Below are positions 22,935 to 34,525 of a DNA stretch of 64,000 bases, piece by piece. The notes beneath the pieces were generated by a model. The model searched no databases. It had not been told where the DNA came from and worked only from the letters and a program-made list of their open reading frames with translations. Numbering within the stretch: the first letter of the stretch is position 1; each line of letters opens with the position of its first letter. Position numbers and translations under genes: made by a program. Origin of the DNA: Anaeramoeba flamelloides (taxonomy: Eukaryota; Metamonada; Anaeramoebidae); contig JANTQA010000032.1 in the NCBI GenBank assembly GCA_027625915.1, positions 15,578,001 to 15,642,000 on the forward strand, written 5' to 3'.

Positions 22935-23410
22935 CAGGATAGTGAGTGATTAAAATTAATGAATTATTTATTTCTTCAAATTAAAAAAATTTCAATTAAT
23001 CTTGCTTTTGTTGATCAATTGTGTTTGTTTTATTTGTTCTTCATTATTTAGTTTTTTTTTTTTATTTTTGCTTTTTATATTTAATTTGTTATATTTTAAT
23101 TTATATTTAATATGTCCCTACGACCCAAAAAACACTAAAAATGGAAAACTAATCAAATACTTTCCATTAATACAATTAAAAAAAAATTAAATGAAAAAAT
23201 TAAAATAAATAAAGGTTCAATTTAACTTTTTCTTAAAAACATTTTTTGCCAAAATCATTGAATTTACACATGAAATTATGTATATTTTTAGAAACACTAT
23301 CTTGTTTTAACTCATTTACTAAAACAAATTCTAAATTATGGGAATTTTCTTTTTACAAAAGGGACTAATTTGGTCTTCAAATGTTTTTTTTTAGTTCTAA
23401 ATGGTAAAAT
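22935..23410. other. Intergenic stretch, nothing recognised
   Basis: A/T-rich, with an ORF at 23002-23190 that is almost all Phe/Leu/Tyr from T-runs and is judged noise. Confidence 0.5.
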
Positions 23411-23411
23411 T

Positions 23412-23770
23412 AAGGATTTAAGTACATTTTACCATTTTGAAAAATTTTTATTGTGTTAACATTACTGAAAATTATTTTTTAAGTGCCAACAGATATTGAA
23501 ACTTTGGAACCAAAACACCATTCACTAGTATATTCGTGAAAAGAATCAAAGTAATTCGGAGTTGAATCTTAAATTTTTTGATTTTTTGAACATTTTTTTT
23601 GATGAAATTTTTGGTTTTATTAAATTTTGTTTTGGATCTCGAGATGTGTTTATACCATGATCGAAATCAACCAAACGTAAACCAACAAAATATACCCGAA
23701 AAGGTGTACATTCAGAAACAAATATTTTCTTTTAGAAGACCAAACAAGAAAGATCACCATTCCAAATAAA
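23412..23770 (+). repeat. Repeat E, copy 2
   Basis: Same order of words as copy 1 at 5282-5645 (ACCATTTTGAAAAATTTTTA, CAAAGTAATTCGGAGTTGAA, GTTTTGGATCTCGAGATGTG, AAAGATCACCATT). Confidence 0.65.
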
Positions 23771-23774
23771 TTTG

Positions 23775-24990
23775 TTGAAATCAAGAATGAAAAAAAATAA
23801 AAAAGATAAAAGCCTATTTTCGAAGATTGGTTTTCTTTATCTTCTTATTTTGTATGAAATACAAACTATTTTTTTCCTTAAATTTCTAGCCCCATTACTA
23901 TTTATTATTATTTTATAAAACCTTTTGTGACAAATTTGCTTTCAAAATTCTTTTTTAAAATATTTTTATCAAATAAGGTCAAAACAAGGAATACTATTTC
24001 AAAAATTAAAATAAATGGGTTGAATTCTTGGAATCAAAAAACAGTTACAAAAGATTCAAATCAAAATAATTGAAAAATTCAAGAACAAATTTTTATCAGA
24101 TTCAGAATTTATTTGAGTTCTCATTTTAATGGAAAATAAATAATTATAAAATCAAACGCATTTGTCCAATAAACAGTCATTCTCAAGAAGAATTACAAAA
24201 ATCTCTGATTTTCTGAACTAAAACTTGAATTAGATGACATAAATGAAAATAGGATTTTTAAATTCATTTTGGAAATTCTTTAGAAATAAACAGAAATTTG
24301 TTTTTCAAAAATTTTCCAAACATAATTTTTTCATAAAGAATTGAAAATAAAACCAAATTAAGAATCAGTAATTGTGTAAAAATTTATAGATAAGATCAAG
24401 TAATTAATGATTTTTATTTTTTATTTTTTGATCAATTTTTTCATTTTTTTGATTTTCGTTTTGTTGTTGGTATGAAAATATCTTATACTAGGACATATTC
24501 CACTCTAGTATTTATAAAAATATCAATGTTTTTGGCTAAAGAAATGATATGAATAATTCAGTTTCACACAAATGGTGGCACTCAAAAAAAGAAAAATGTA
24601 CTTACCCCCTTAAAAAAAATTTAAACCTAAAAAAATAAACTCTCTGGAAAACCATTTTAATTTAATATATTAACTAATTCTTTGATTTCAAACTTTTCTC
24701 AACCCCAATTTTTCAAAAAAAAATAAAAAAGTGCACAGTAATTTCAAAAAATATTTTCGATATTCAAAAGTTGAGAGTGTTTTTATTCTAAAAAAATTTA
24801 TCCCAGTGGTTAATTGAATTAAGATATAAACTTAGATTTCAAAAACTATTAATCAGAAAAAAATAGTGCTTAATATTATTAAGGACATATTATATTAAAA
24901 ATGATTAGAATTTATGATAACTTCCAATATTGTCTTATTAACTTCAACTAAGTAATTAAGAATCCTATATTCGATTATCTCAAAAAGTAT
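23775..24990. other. 3' flank of the ArfGAP gene, nothing recognised
   Basis: No gene, RNA or repeat member was identified in this A/T-rich stretch. Confidence 0.45.
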
Positions 24991-24997
24991 GATTATC

Positions 24998-26080
24998 TTA
25001 AAATTTTCCAAAATTGTTTTTGTTCCAATTCATCGAACCAAAATTATTTCCTAGACCAAATTCTGTTCCTCTTCCCATTCTTCTTCCCATTCTTCGACCC
25101 ATTCCTCTTCCCCATCCTCTTCTAATTCCTCTTTCAATGCCTCTTCCTCCCCTTCTCCTTCCTTGATTTTGGATGTTTCTAAAGGCTTGGAAACCAAGTT
25201 TGTATCCTTGGCTTTGTTTATTTTGTAGGTTAAACATCAGCATAATGGCTTTTTTATTAAATCCTTTTTCTTGTGGTAGTCTAGTTCCCAAATCTAAAGA
25301 AATCAAATCTTGATCACTATTTTGTTGGCATTGTTGTTGTTGTTGGAATTGCTGCTGTTTTTGCTCAACATTTTGATTTTGATTTTGATTTCTGTATTGG
25401 TATTGATCTTGGTTTTGGTTTTGACTTTGACCAAGGTTTATTAAATCAAATTCATCCAAAGGACTTTTTTTTGGTAGTATTTTTTCTAACCTTTGGTTAT
25501 CAAGTCTAAGTGGAACAGACTTACTTTTGTTGATTTGATTATTCTTTGGGGGTGGTATTTGAAAGTTTTTTTTATTGGCTTGTTGATCTTGTTGTTGTTG
25601 TCGTTGTTGTTGTTGGTCATCTTCCTCCTCAGAACTTCTGAATACAGGTTTTTTGGTTTTTTTATTGTTATGCTTTGTTTTTTTCTTTTTTTTCTTTTTC
25701 GTTTTTTTTCCCACATACCTTTTTCTTTCATATTTGTCCCGTATAAACCTTTCTAATTTGAATCCTTTGTCGTGGCTGGGCCTATTGAAGTTCGCAGGCA
25801 ACTTGACTTCCCAATATTCGTTTGCCTTAAGATTTCCTATCTCCTTCATCTTTTTGACTTGTTGAGAAGGCCATGTGTCAAGAGTGACAGATCTTACTTG
25901 AGAAATATGCACACCCAGAGAACGATGAATGCCAGAGCATTTGATACAAACAAAAATACCAAGATTAATGGACGCCCATCGTGGTCCAATGGCTCCGCAA
26001 TCGGCACACTTTCGATTTCCTGGTAATTTTAATAAGCTGGTTAATTCGTCCTGTGCTTGGCGTTGTTTTCGGTTCGACAT
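24998..26080 (-). CDS. SMAP-type ArfGAP with clathrin box and Arg/Gly-rich tail (360 aa)
   Basis: Arf GTPase-activating protein, expected to switch off Arf on endosomal or clathrin-coated membranes. The ATG at 26080 is chosen because the frame upstream opens only with TTG, and SMAP proteins start shortly before the zinc finger. The ArfGAP domain spans residues about 10-125 with the full zinc finger C25-x2-C28-x16-C45-x2-C48 and the catalytic Arg in [10 protein letters not shown] (R53), followed by VRSVTLDTW. Then come a Lys-rich segment, poly-Gln and Gln/Asn-rich linkers. A LISLD motif at residues 259-263 fits the clathrin box L-phi-x-phi-[DE] also found in SMAP1/2. The last ~50 residues are repeated RG/GR-Met units (for example [15 protein letters not shown]), not typical of SMAPs. 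The gene has no intron. The fit to family is firm; clathrin binding is inferred. Confidence 0.88.
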   Translation of the reverse strand: MSNRKQRQAQDELTSLLKLPGNRKCADCGAIGPRWASINLGIFVCIKCSGIHRSLGVHISQVRSVTLDTWPSQQVKKMKEIGNLKANEYWEVKLPANFNRPSHDKGFKLERFIRDKYERKRYVGKKTKKKKKKKTKHNNKKTKKPVFRSSEEEDDQQQQRQQQQDQQANKKNFQIPPPKNNQINKSKSVPLRLDNQRLEKILPKKSPLDEFDLINLGQSQNQNQDQYQYRNQNQNQNVEQKQQQFQQQQQCQQNSDQDLISLDLGTRLPQEKGFNKKAIMLMFNLQNKQSQGYKLGFQAFRNIQNQGRRRGGRGIERGIRRGWGRGMGRRMGRRMGRGTEFGLGNNFGSMNWNKNNFGKF

Positions 26081-26204
26081 TTTATTGTTTGGTTTAGGAT
26101 TTTTATTCTTTGAAATTAGCTTCGGAATAGTTACTTGAGAAGATTTGAATTTGTTATTAGTAATATTTAGAGAATTACTGAAATTTTGAGATAAGGACAA
26201 AAAA

Positions 26205-27740
26205 AGTGAGCTTTTTTAAAAATAAACAGACAGGCTCAAAGGGTGGTTCTTTAAAAAAAGAAAAAGATTAGAAAATTTTTTTCCTTTTAATTACAAAAAG
26301 ATATTGGTTTAAAAAAAGAAATGTTTTATTTTATTTTTTTGTTTTGGTTTTGGGTTTAGATCTGTTTCTTGTTTAACTTCTAGTTTTCTTCAAGTTCTAC
26401 AATAATAACTTGAAATTTTAAAAAAGATCAAACTATTAACTTTATTTTTTGGGAATAAAGTAATTCATTCGAATATAAACTTTATCATTAATTAGCATCT
26501 TTGAGAAAAAAACTCATCACCTACCTTGATTTTAAGAACTTGAAATAAAAATTTTATATATTTTTTAGTTTGATACTTGGCATATTGAGAATTTGGTGAT
26601 CAACGAAAAATAACGGAACAAAAATTTTGTTCGACATTTGTATATAGATGGCTCTTTTAAAAAGGTAACTATTTGAGAAAACCAACAGTAATGTTTTAAA
26701 TCAATTTAACTCTTTATTTTTGATCTTTTACAAGAAACAAATTATTATTTGAGTATTTTTTCTTCAGATCCTCTAGTTTGATATTTTTTGAGCAGTTTTT
26801 TAACTAAGCCCTCTGTTGTAGTTATACACGGACAATATCAGTTAATTGATAATTATGAAAAATTGAGGGAAAATTAAAAATCTTTTTGATTCGAGACTGA
26901 TTCCCTAAAAATCTTCTTTTTTTGAAAATTGGTTTCTATTGGGGTGTTTAAAAATAATTTTAACCTAATTAACATTTAACTTTGGAAAAAAAGTCTTTGA
27001 AAGATCATTGTCAAAATTTTTAACAGATCATTTGTGTTCTGATTTAATCTTTTAGAATTGGTATTTAAGGGCTTTATTATATGGCTTAGGATAATACCAT
27101 TTTTTTGTTAAGATGTCCAACATTTTGTTGCTTTTCTTTTTCAATTAACAAAAAGTCTATCAATGGTTTTACAGTGAACAAATGTTTTTGAATTTTATTT
27201 TTTTAATAATAAAAGACTACTATTGCTTGCCTTTTAAAATTGGGTGGATAATTTACCCTCCTTTTTCTTTTTCTTTTTCTTTTTCTTTTTCTTTTTCTTT
27301 AATATAGGATCTAATGTTCCAAAAATCAATTAAACATTCTTTAACTTATATTAATTTCAGAGTTCATTACTCACTGTTGGTTATTAGAAAAACTCACATT
27401 TTTTAAGCCATGTTGTTCAATTTACAACTAAAAGTGAATAATAAAATAAAAGCTTTTATGAACTTTATGCGTATTAAACCCCATTTCAAAATCATTGTCA
27501 CATCAAAAATCAAATTTTAAAGAAAAATATTATTAATAATTGAAGTTATCTATTATAATATAAAAATTTAGATTTTAATATTCAATACTATACTCAAGAG
27601 ATTTTTATTTTTCGTCTAAAAATAAAAAAAAAAAAAATAAATAAAAAGGGTTAAAAAAAATTGGGAAATTTATTTTGATGAAACCCTTACATAAAAAATT
27701 GAAAATTTATTTTTTTCTATTTTTTCCCTGATTGAATTTC
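26205..27740. other. 5' flank of the ArfGAP gene, mostly featureless
   Basis: No gene recognised. It holds a (CTTTTT)n microsatellite of about seven units at 27260-27301. Confidence 0.5.
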
Positions 27741-27752
27741 CTTTTTATTGAG

Positions 27753-27952
27753 AAGAAGAGTTACTAAGGAGAAAAATCAAGTGGTTACCTACTAATACTC
27801 GAAGGACAGAAACTAGTTGGTCTGGGTAACTTGAAAATAAAAAGAAAAGACAAAAACAAAAACTGGAACGATCAAAAAATAAACGATCAAAAAGAAAAAA
27901 AATGGCAGCTACTAAACAACAACCTCTCAACGAAGCATTCACGATTTCTTAG
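27753..27952 (+). CDS. Possible 3' exons of an unidentified gene
   Basis: A strong pyrimidine tract and acceptor (CCTTTTTATTGAG, ending 27752) precede 73 nt read as EELLRRKIKWLPTNTRRTET, up to a donor GG|GTAACT at 27825/27826. After a possible 69-nt intron the frame resumes at 27895 and ends at TAG 27952 (KKMAATKQQPLNEAFTIS). Both splice phases fit, and the segment is less A+T-rich than its flanks. Against it: the supposed intron is A-rich rather than T-rich, no upstream exon was found and no family is recognised. Confidence 0.25.
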
Positions 27953-28454
27953 AAATAATTAAACGACAAAATTTTAAATAAAAGGATCGTGTCTGTTTTA
28001 ATGAGTGTTCTTGATAAAAAAGGACAGTTTGTGTTTTTTTGATTTTTTATCAACCTCCTTTGCAAAAAAATTATTTTATATTTTTTTTTTTTTCTTTTTT
28101 TTTTTCAACCATAAAAAATTGGAACTTGGTCGATTCCAAAATATTTTTTTTTTTTTATCATCTAAATTACTAATTTATCATAAGTAATCAGAGCTGTAAG
28201 AGGATCTTTGATCATTCCCTTCAACCAATAAAAAAAAAAAAAAAAAATAGAAAATTTAAAAAACTAATAAAACCCATTTATCGATTCTCCTTACATTCAA
28301 ATAACTAAACCTAATCTCTTTTTCATATTTGAAACCTATTTTTTCATTAATTCATCTGTTACTTCTTTCCAATTTTTCATTTTCATTTTCCATTCTAACA
28401 AAATATTATAGAAAAAATAAAAAAGAGAAAAAATGATTTATTTTCAAACTTGTC

Positions 28455-28903
28455 CACAACAAGAATAGCACAAAAATTGTAGTCACTTTTTTTCCTTAGC
28501 AACACTTTGTTTTTTTAAAATTGTTCCAAATTTTGAAAGGAATTAGAAGATCACAATTCAACAACTTTCAATTTAAAAGTTTTTACAAGTTATACTTTTA
28601 AAAACATGTAATTTAAACAACTTTCCAATTTTTGGTTTTCATAAAAAGAGTTTCAGGTTATTGAAAGTTTACAAATATTTTTCTTTTAGATAACTTTCAA
28701 AAATTTCAATTAAATTCAAAATGCTATCTTTTGTTAATTATTATTTTTATCCCTTTTTTTGACTTACAAAAGTTTGTATCAAGTATTTGAAATTTGAAAC
28801 AATATGAAAGAATATCAGAGACTGAAATCTTGCAGACTGTCAGCCTGAAAGTTCGAAAAAGTCTTGAAAGTATTTGTATGGATTGTGCAATTCTTGTCGT
28901 GTC
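28455..28903. mobile_element. Element H, copy 2
   Basis: 449 bp. The left end CAACAAGAATAGCACAAAA is complementary to the right end TTGTGCAATTCTTGTCGTG. It lies head to tail with the next copy. Confidence 0.75.
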
Positions 28904-29352
28904 ACGACAAGAATAGTACAAAAATTGTAGTCACTTTTTTTACTTGAAAACACTAATTAATTTTTTGAAATTGTTCAAAATTTTTAAAGTTATTACCAGA
29001 CTACAATTCAATAACTTTCAATTTAAAAGTTTTTACAAGTCAAACTTTTAAAAACATGTAATTTAAACAACTTATAAATTTTTGGTTTTCATAAAAAGAG
29101 TTTCAGGTTATTAAAAGTTAACAAATATTTTTCTTTGGGATAACTTTCAAAAACTTCAATTAAATTCAAAATGTTAGATTTTGTTAATTATTATTTTCTA
29201 CACTTTTTTTAGCTTTCAAAAGTTTGTATCAAGTATTTGAAATTTGAAAAAATATGAAAGAATATCAGAGACTGAAATCTTGCAGACTGTCAGTCTGAGA
29301 GTTCGAAAAAGTCTTGAAAGTGTTTGTATCGATTGTGCTATTCTTTTCGTGT
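28904..29352. mobile_element. Element H, copy 3 (tandem)
   Basis: Starts CACGACAAGAATAGTACAAA and ends GTGCTATTCTTTTCGTG. It is similar to copy 2 along its length. The junction CTTGTCGTGTCACGACAAG is a near-perfect palindrome made by abutting inverted ends. Confidence 0.75.
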
Positions 29353-29569
29353 TTATTGTGAGGGGAAAATCTTCAAAACGATACAAAAGCAATTCAAATT
29401 TCGAATGTAACATGGGCCATTTTTTATGAAGTTTAGTTTATTTTTAAAAGATCTTTCAAAAGAAAAGTGAAAAAAAAAATATCAAATGTGAAGAATTTAT
29501 TAGTTAATAACTGATATATTTAATAAAAAAAAATCAACAGCAGGTTTAACTTTTAAAACTATGAATGAG

Positions 29570-29866
29570 CTATTTTTAATTATAAAATAAAAAGATCAAA
29601 ATTTTCAGTCAGCTTTCTAAAAAAATCACTCGGCTCACGAATTACTGTTAATTGTAAAATAAAATAATCAAAATTTTAATTCACCTTTCCAAAAAATCAC
29701 CCCCTCCGAGGAATTATAATAAATCACCAAAGCCCCAATTCTAAAAGGTTAATTAATAATTTAAATAGATTAAGAAACTAAAAAATTGAAATTTTAGGGA
29801 TTTTAAAACCTTATTTTGGAAAAGCTGAATGAAAATTTGGTTCCATTAATTTTGCAACAAGTAGTA
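29570..29866. mobile_element. Element A, copy 3, with a second left end
   Basis: A complete unit at 29642-29866 (TACTGTTAATTGTAAAATAA to GCAACAAGTAGTA) is preceded at 29570-29630 by another A left end (AAAATAAAAAGATCAAAATT and CAGTCAGCTTTC). One A element has apparently inserted into, or next to, an older one. Confidence 0.6.
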
Positions 29867-29884
29867 CTACGGTACAAATAATGT

Positions 29885-30685
29885 GTGTAGAAAAGTTAAA
29901 TCCGTGTTTTCAAAATAAAAAGTGTGTTTTTTTGTTATCGAAGACCTATACATCAACCGATCAAAGAAACTGATAATAAACCAAAAGTAAATATGGTGTT
30001 GATTCCTTAAAATTCTATTATTTAAAAATAAATTCTACAGTCAATCCAAGCTACAGGGAAATTTTATCAATATCAAATTTTGATGTTGATATAACTGTTT
30101 AAAAAGTTCAATATGAGAATAATAAAGCTCATATTGAAAAAAAAAATTCCTAAATGAGTCAATATTCAAGAATTTTTTCTGATTTTCAAAAAATAAATTT
30201 TCAGATCCCAAAGTGACTCTAAACATTAAAAATTCATTAAGAAACAACATAAAATTTCCTCTAAAAAATGAATTTACGGTTTCGATCACATTAGAAAAAT
30301 ATTTTGCATATGAACTCATTTATGAAACAATATTTTCAATATGAACTTTCTTATTCTTTTATTCTTAGATTTAAAAATCTAGATTAATATCAAATTTTGA
30401 TATTGATAAAATTTCACGGTAGCATTGGAACAGCTGTAACAATAAAGGAACAAATTGTGAATTTTTTTTCAAAAAACAGAGTTTAATTTTCCAAGGTAAT
30501 TTTTTTTTTGTCAAAAATACAAAACAATTCAAAAAAAATGCATTCCGAATTTATATTTTACAGAAAACCAAGGGATTTACTTTTAAAATTGATTCCAACC
30601 TTAGTATATTATTTGGTAGTAGATTGGATGTTGCCTTAGAGCAAGAAGAAAAAAAAACATGGATTATATTTTGACATAAAGATTA
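29885..30685 (-). mobile_element. Element B, copy 5, interrupted by element C
   Basis: Minus-orientation B. The first part contains TCCGTGTTTTCAAAATAAAA, GAAGACCTATACATCAACCG and AAATTCTATTATTTAAAAAT. After element C it continues with AACCAAGGGATTTACTTTTA, TTAGTATATTATTTGGTAGT and AAAAAAAACATGG. Without the insertion it is about the length of other B copies. Confidence 0.65.
30051..30422. mobile_element. Element C, nested in B, with a 92-codon ORF
   Basis: 372 bp with inverted ends of about 34 bp: CTACAGGGAAATTTTATCAA at 30051, and the complementary AAATTTCACGGTAG ending at 30422. Inside on the minus strand, an ATG ORF (30319-30041) covers most of the element and reads into the terminal repeat. 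It contains SENLFFENQKKFLNIDSF but no transposase motif that I can name. An ORF of this length is expected about once in a window of this composition, so it is weak evidence. Confidence 0.6.
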
Positions 30686-30853
30686 TAGCAGTTGGGAAAG
30701 TTATTTTATTGATAATGGTAATTGTCTTCTATGGGTCTTTAATAAAATTTGTCTCCTCTTTATATTTCATTACGAACAAAGGTCTCTGAATAAAATATTT
30801 AACTGTTGTTCACCTAATACATTTTCAACATCATTTTTTTCCTTTTATCGCGA

Positions 30854-33800
30854 ATGGACAAAATTTTTCAGGATTTTCAAAATGGATTCAATAAAGAATT
30901 TGAATTAAAACAAAAAATTCGAACACAAATAAAACAAATAACACAAATCAACAGGAAAATTGAACACGCTTTAATTGACATTCATGATGAATTTGATGAT
31001 TGTAAAAAAAGAAACAAATCTTTTTTTTTATTTCGCTTTGAACCTCCCTTTTTAATTGTTTTTTTTTATTTTCGTTTTTTTTTCTCTTTTCATATAAAAA
31101 GTTTCGAATATCTTCGAAAAGATACTAAACTTAATTCCAAAATTTAAAGAACAGCTTGAAAAAGTAATACTCTTAATTCCCGAAGATCAATATTATAAAT
31201 TTGATTCAGGATTAAAATTTGAAATTATTAACATCATTTATGCATTGTCCTTAATTACCTTTTTCAAAAGTGGTGACTTAATTCCAATCCAAAAAATTGA
31301 AGAAATGATCCTAAATAAAGAAAAACTTGGTTGTAAATCTGAATTAATAATTGAAAAACAAGATTACTTGAATGGTATTTCAAAACTTTCAAGCCAATTG
31401 GTAATTATTCTTTTTCTTTTTCTTTTTCTTTTTCTTTGTAATGTTTTTTCTTTTTCTTTGTAATGTTTTTTCTTTTTTTTGAAATAACAAAATTTTTTTC
31501 TTCTTTTTTAATGAAAACTTCAAAAATAAAAAAAAAACGAGAATTACCTCTTTATGAACAATTACAATGAAACACTAAAGAATTAACAGAAACAAAAATT
31601 AATACTGAGAAAATACAAATAGGTGTCTGAGAATTTTTACTACACTTTCCATTTTACAAATTTTTTACCTTAGCTTTGAAAAAAGCATTTTATTGGTTTA
31701 AATGTTAAGAAACTTTGTTAAATTGGTTTTTTTTCTTCAAAATTCTTTCTTATTGAATTATTTGAAAAGTTGAAGTTAATGAGATTACAAAATGGGAAAA
31801 TGAACCAAAAATTTTCATAATGTGTTTGAATTTATCAGTAGAAGAAATTCTATATTATTGCCACTGTTTTAAAAACATGAGTACTAAAAGTTCTCAAATT
31901 ATTTATTTCGCTCTTTTCAACAGTTTAAATCACACTTTGTAAAATTTTTTGGCTCTCACTTTTTTAAAACTGCTGTAAAACAAATGTAAAATCATTTTAT
32001 TGTGAAATCTCACTATTTGGGCACTAACTTTTGGGTTGTAAAAATTTCTCTGCCATACCTAGCGAATTTAAGAATTCATTTGACTCAAAAATATGGGAGT
32101 CGATCAAAAGTTCATTAAGGAACTAGTAAACTAAAAAAAATCTTCAAGTAAATTTAATTGCAAATTCAAAAAAATTTTACGCATATCAAAATTGAAAAAT
32201 GAAGTAAAAATCTGAGTATTAGATGAAAACCAGACCCAATTTACTTTTAATGCTATTTTTCAGAAATGAAATATTGTTTATAAAAGTTTGACCCTTTTTC
32301 TCATTTTTGAAAAGTTCAAAACCTGACATATTTATGAATTATTTCAAAAAAAATAATTTTCCTTGTGTTTTTAATTGAATTATAATATATTTAACTACAT
32401 TTTTTAGAGACAATAGTCAATATAGATTAATAAATAAAACTATAGTATAATCATTGTATTTTTAAAAGACAAATGAAAAAAGAAAAAAATAATAATAAAA
32501 AAGTTTGCCACTAATTTTGAAATTTAGCTTACAACATATTTCTGAATTATTTAAAAAAAATTATTTTCTTTCTTTGAAGAAAGAAATTTTATTGTTTGTA
32601 AAGGGAGTGTACAAAAATACATTTTTAAAAATAAAACCACTACTGTTAGTTTCAAAATAAAAAGATCAAAATTTTCATTCAGCTTTCCAAAAAATCGTAT
32701 TCCAAGAAATTTAACAAACCAATAAAGAAACCATTTCTAATTGGATAAATTAATACCAAAGTTTGGTTTTAAGAATTAAAAATTTATAGTGCGTGTACAC
32801 TATCATGAAAAAATAAAATTGAAAAAAAAAAAAAAAAAGTTAGACAAAACTACTGGGTTCATTAACGTATAACCTCGAATAGAAAAGTTGATTCACGATA
32901 TAATCAAAATCCAGAACTTTAAATTCATGGGACTATTGTATTTATTGTTGTTAGTATAACCACCTTTTTTAAAAGTCTCTAGTCTAGAAAAAAAGGTATT
33001 TTTCAGGTAAAAAATTCCAAATAAACAGAAGAATGAATTATAGTTTAATTCAACTTGGAGATATTTTTTGATAGATAATAACGAATAGTTTTGAAAACAT
33101 TGTACTCATATAATAAAACTGAAACAGAGTAAAAAAATACCTGATGATAATTATTGAGAGTGTACATAGATTGCCGTTGAGTGCCTAGGTTTTCTTGAGG
33201 TTTTCTGTTTTATATGTGAAGTGTTCTAGTTTTTTTTTACTATTAGAAATAAACCGAAAATTTATTAAAATTTTCTGTTTAATAAAAAAATTAAAAAAAA
33301 CCTAACGAAAATCTATCGATTTTCTAAATAAATAGAAAACTCAAAAAAACCTAACGAAAAACTATTGATTTTCCAAATAAACAGAAAACTCAAGAAAACC
33401 TAACGGCGCTTTTCTAGAATTCAAAGGAATAGAAAAAAATCTTTGATTTTACCCAATTATTATAAATTCTAGAAAATCTAACAACAATTTTTATTTCTCA
33501 AATTAAAAAAAAATGAACAGCACATTCAGAAAAGTACTTTTCTCTCTTCAAAAATAAAAAAATATAAAAAAAAAGAAACAAATTTTCGATAATATCTTGA
33601 TTTATGAAAATATATTTTCTTTATTTATTCATTTTTTTCTTTTTTTTTTTCAAAAATTTTATTTTTTCTTAATAGAAACAATCACCAATAAGAGAATTTC
33701 AATAAAAAAAAACAAAGAAAACGAACAAAAATGAAAAATAAAATATTTTATTCCAAAAAAAAAAAATGATTTTGTTTTTAATTTATTCAACCCATACTAA

Positions 33801-34074
33801 TTTTTTTTAATCTTTATTATTATTAAACTATCATTTAATTTAGTCACGCTATTGTGTTAATTGTGCAAGAAATGAAAAATATGAATTGATCGAAAATATA
33901 TGCAACTTTTTAGGGAAAATAAATTTGGGGCTTGAATTATTAAAATCAAAAAATGAAGGATTGAAAAAAAAACATGAATTTATTAAAAGAGATCTAAAAA
34001 AAATTGAAAAATTAATATATGATATTGAAAAAACAAATCAGATCAAAAAGATCCTTTCAAACCAAAAAAAATAA
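30854..34074 (+). CDS. TSN: Translin, three exons, 225 aa
   Basis: Translin is a single-strand nucleic-acid-binding octamer subunit; with TRAX it forms the C3PO endoribonuclease. Exons are 30854-31001, 31102-31400 and 33844-34074, with introns of 100 and 2443 nt, GT-AG ends and consistent phases (1 and 0). The product has 225 residues (human 228). Family signatures in order are an N-terminal helix IFQDFQNGFNKEFELKQKI, PEDQYYKFDSGLKF (human PAEQYYRFHEHWRF), KQDYLNGISKLSSQLSRYCV (human VEDYLSGVLILASELSRLSV) and a C-terminal helix LELLKSKNEGLKKKHEFIKR (human FRLLNLKNDSLRKRYDGLKY). The human GxP and GDYSRP details are changed here to NCARNEKYELI. The long intron carries the remains of elements A, L and D. 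TRAX is not in the window. Confidence 0.9.
32641..32784. mobile_element. Element A, left half, cut by element L
   Basis: Starts TACTGTTAGTTTCAAAATAA, includes TTTTCATTCAGCTTTCC, and stops where L begins at 32785. No right half was seen after L/D. It lies inside the long translin intron. Confidence 0.6.
32785..33500 (+). mobile_element. Element L copy 2 followed by repeat D
   Basis: L occupies 32785-33170 (TATAGTGCGTGTACACTATC to GAGAGTGTACATAG), then D at 33178-33500 (GCCTAGGTTTTCTTGAGGTT, CGAAAATCTATCGATTTTC, CTCAAGAAAACCTAACGGCG). The arrangement is the same as at 21801-22500. It lies in the translin intron. Confidence 0.65.
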
Positions 34075-34079
34075 ATTAA

Positions 34080-34525
34080 ATTAAATATAATTTTTATTTG
34101 AAAATAATTTTCTTTTAAAATCGCAGTGAAGTATATAACTAAAGAAGATTAATTTTTTTTTCTATTGTTTTGTCGTATATTACATCAATAAAAGTTTTAT
34201 TATTTTTATTTTATTTTGTTTAGTTTGGATTTGGTAGTATTTTTGTATAGCTGGAATTGTTTGTTGTCAATCGCGTTTAAAGCTGTTTCAGTTTAAAACA
34301 AAATTAGATCTGAATAAGAATAAAAAACAATACTAAAATTGTGTTTAACTATTACAAAAGCGGAGATTATAATAAGAATTTTTACTATTATTGAAGTTTC
34401 CCTTAACGAATATTTCAAATTGAAGTCTCTTTTTTTTCTATTCAAAAAGATCTATTAACCTTTTTATTTCAATTCAAGTCTGAAAATTGTTTTGAACAAA
34501 TTTAGATCAAAAATTAATACTTGAA
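34080..34525. other. 3' flank of translin, nothing recognised
   Basis: A/T-rich. The polyadenylation region of translin is presumably here, but no specific site can be assigned. Confidence 0.4.

Noticed and set aside
26081-26200. 40-residue N-terminal extension of the ArfGAP
   Set aside because: The frame opens only with TTG; the ATG at 26080 matches the usual short SMAP N-terminus.
27260-27301. (CTTTTT)n considered as a telomere-like or regulatory array
   Set aside because: Short simple repeat in a T-rich region; similar C/T-rich runs occur in many places here.
27870-27890. U6-like words (ACTGGAACGATC) considered as a snRNA
   Set aside because: The invariant ACAGAGA box and 3' stem are absent.
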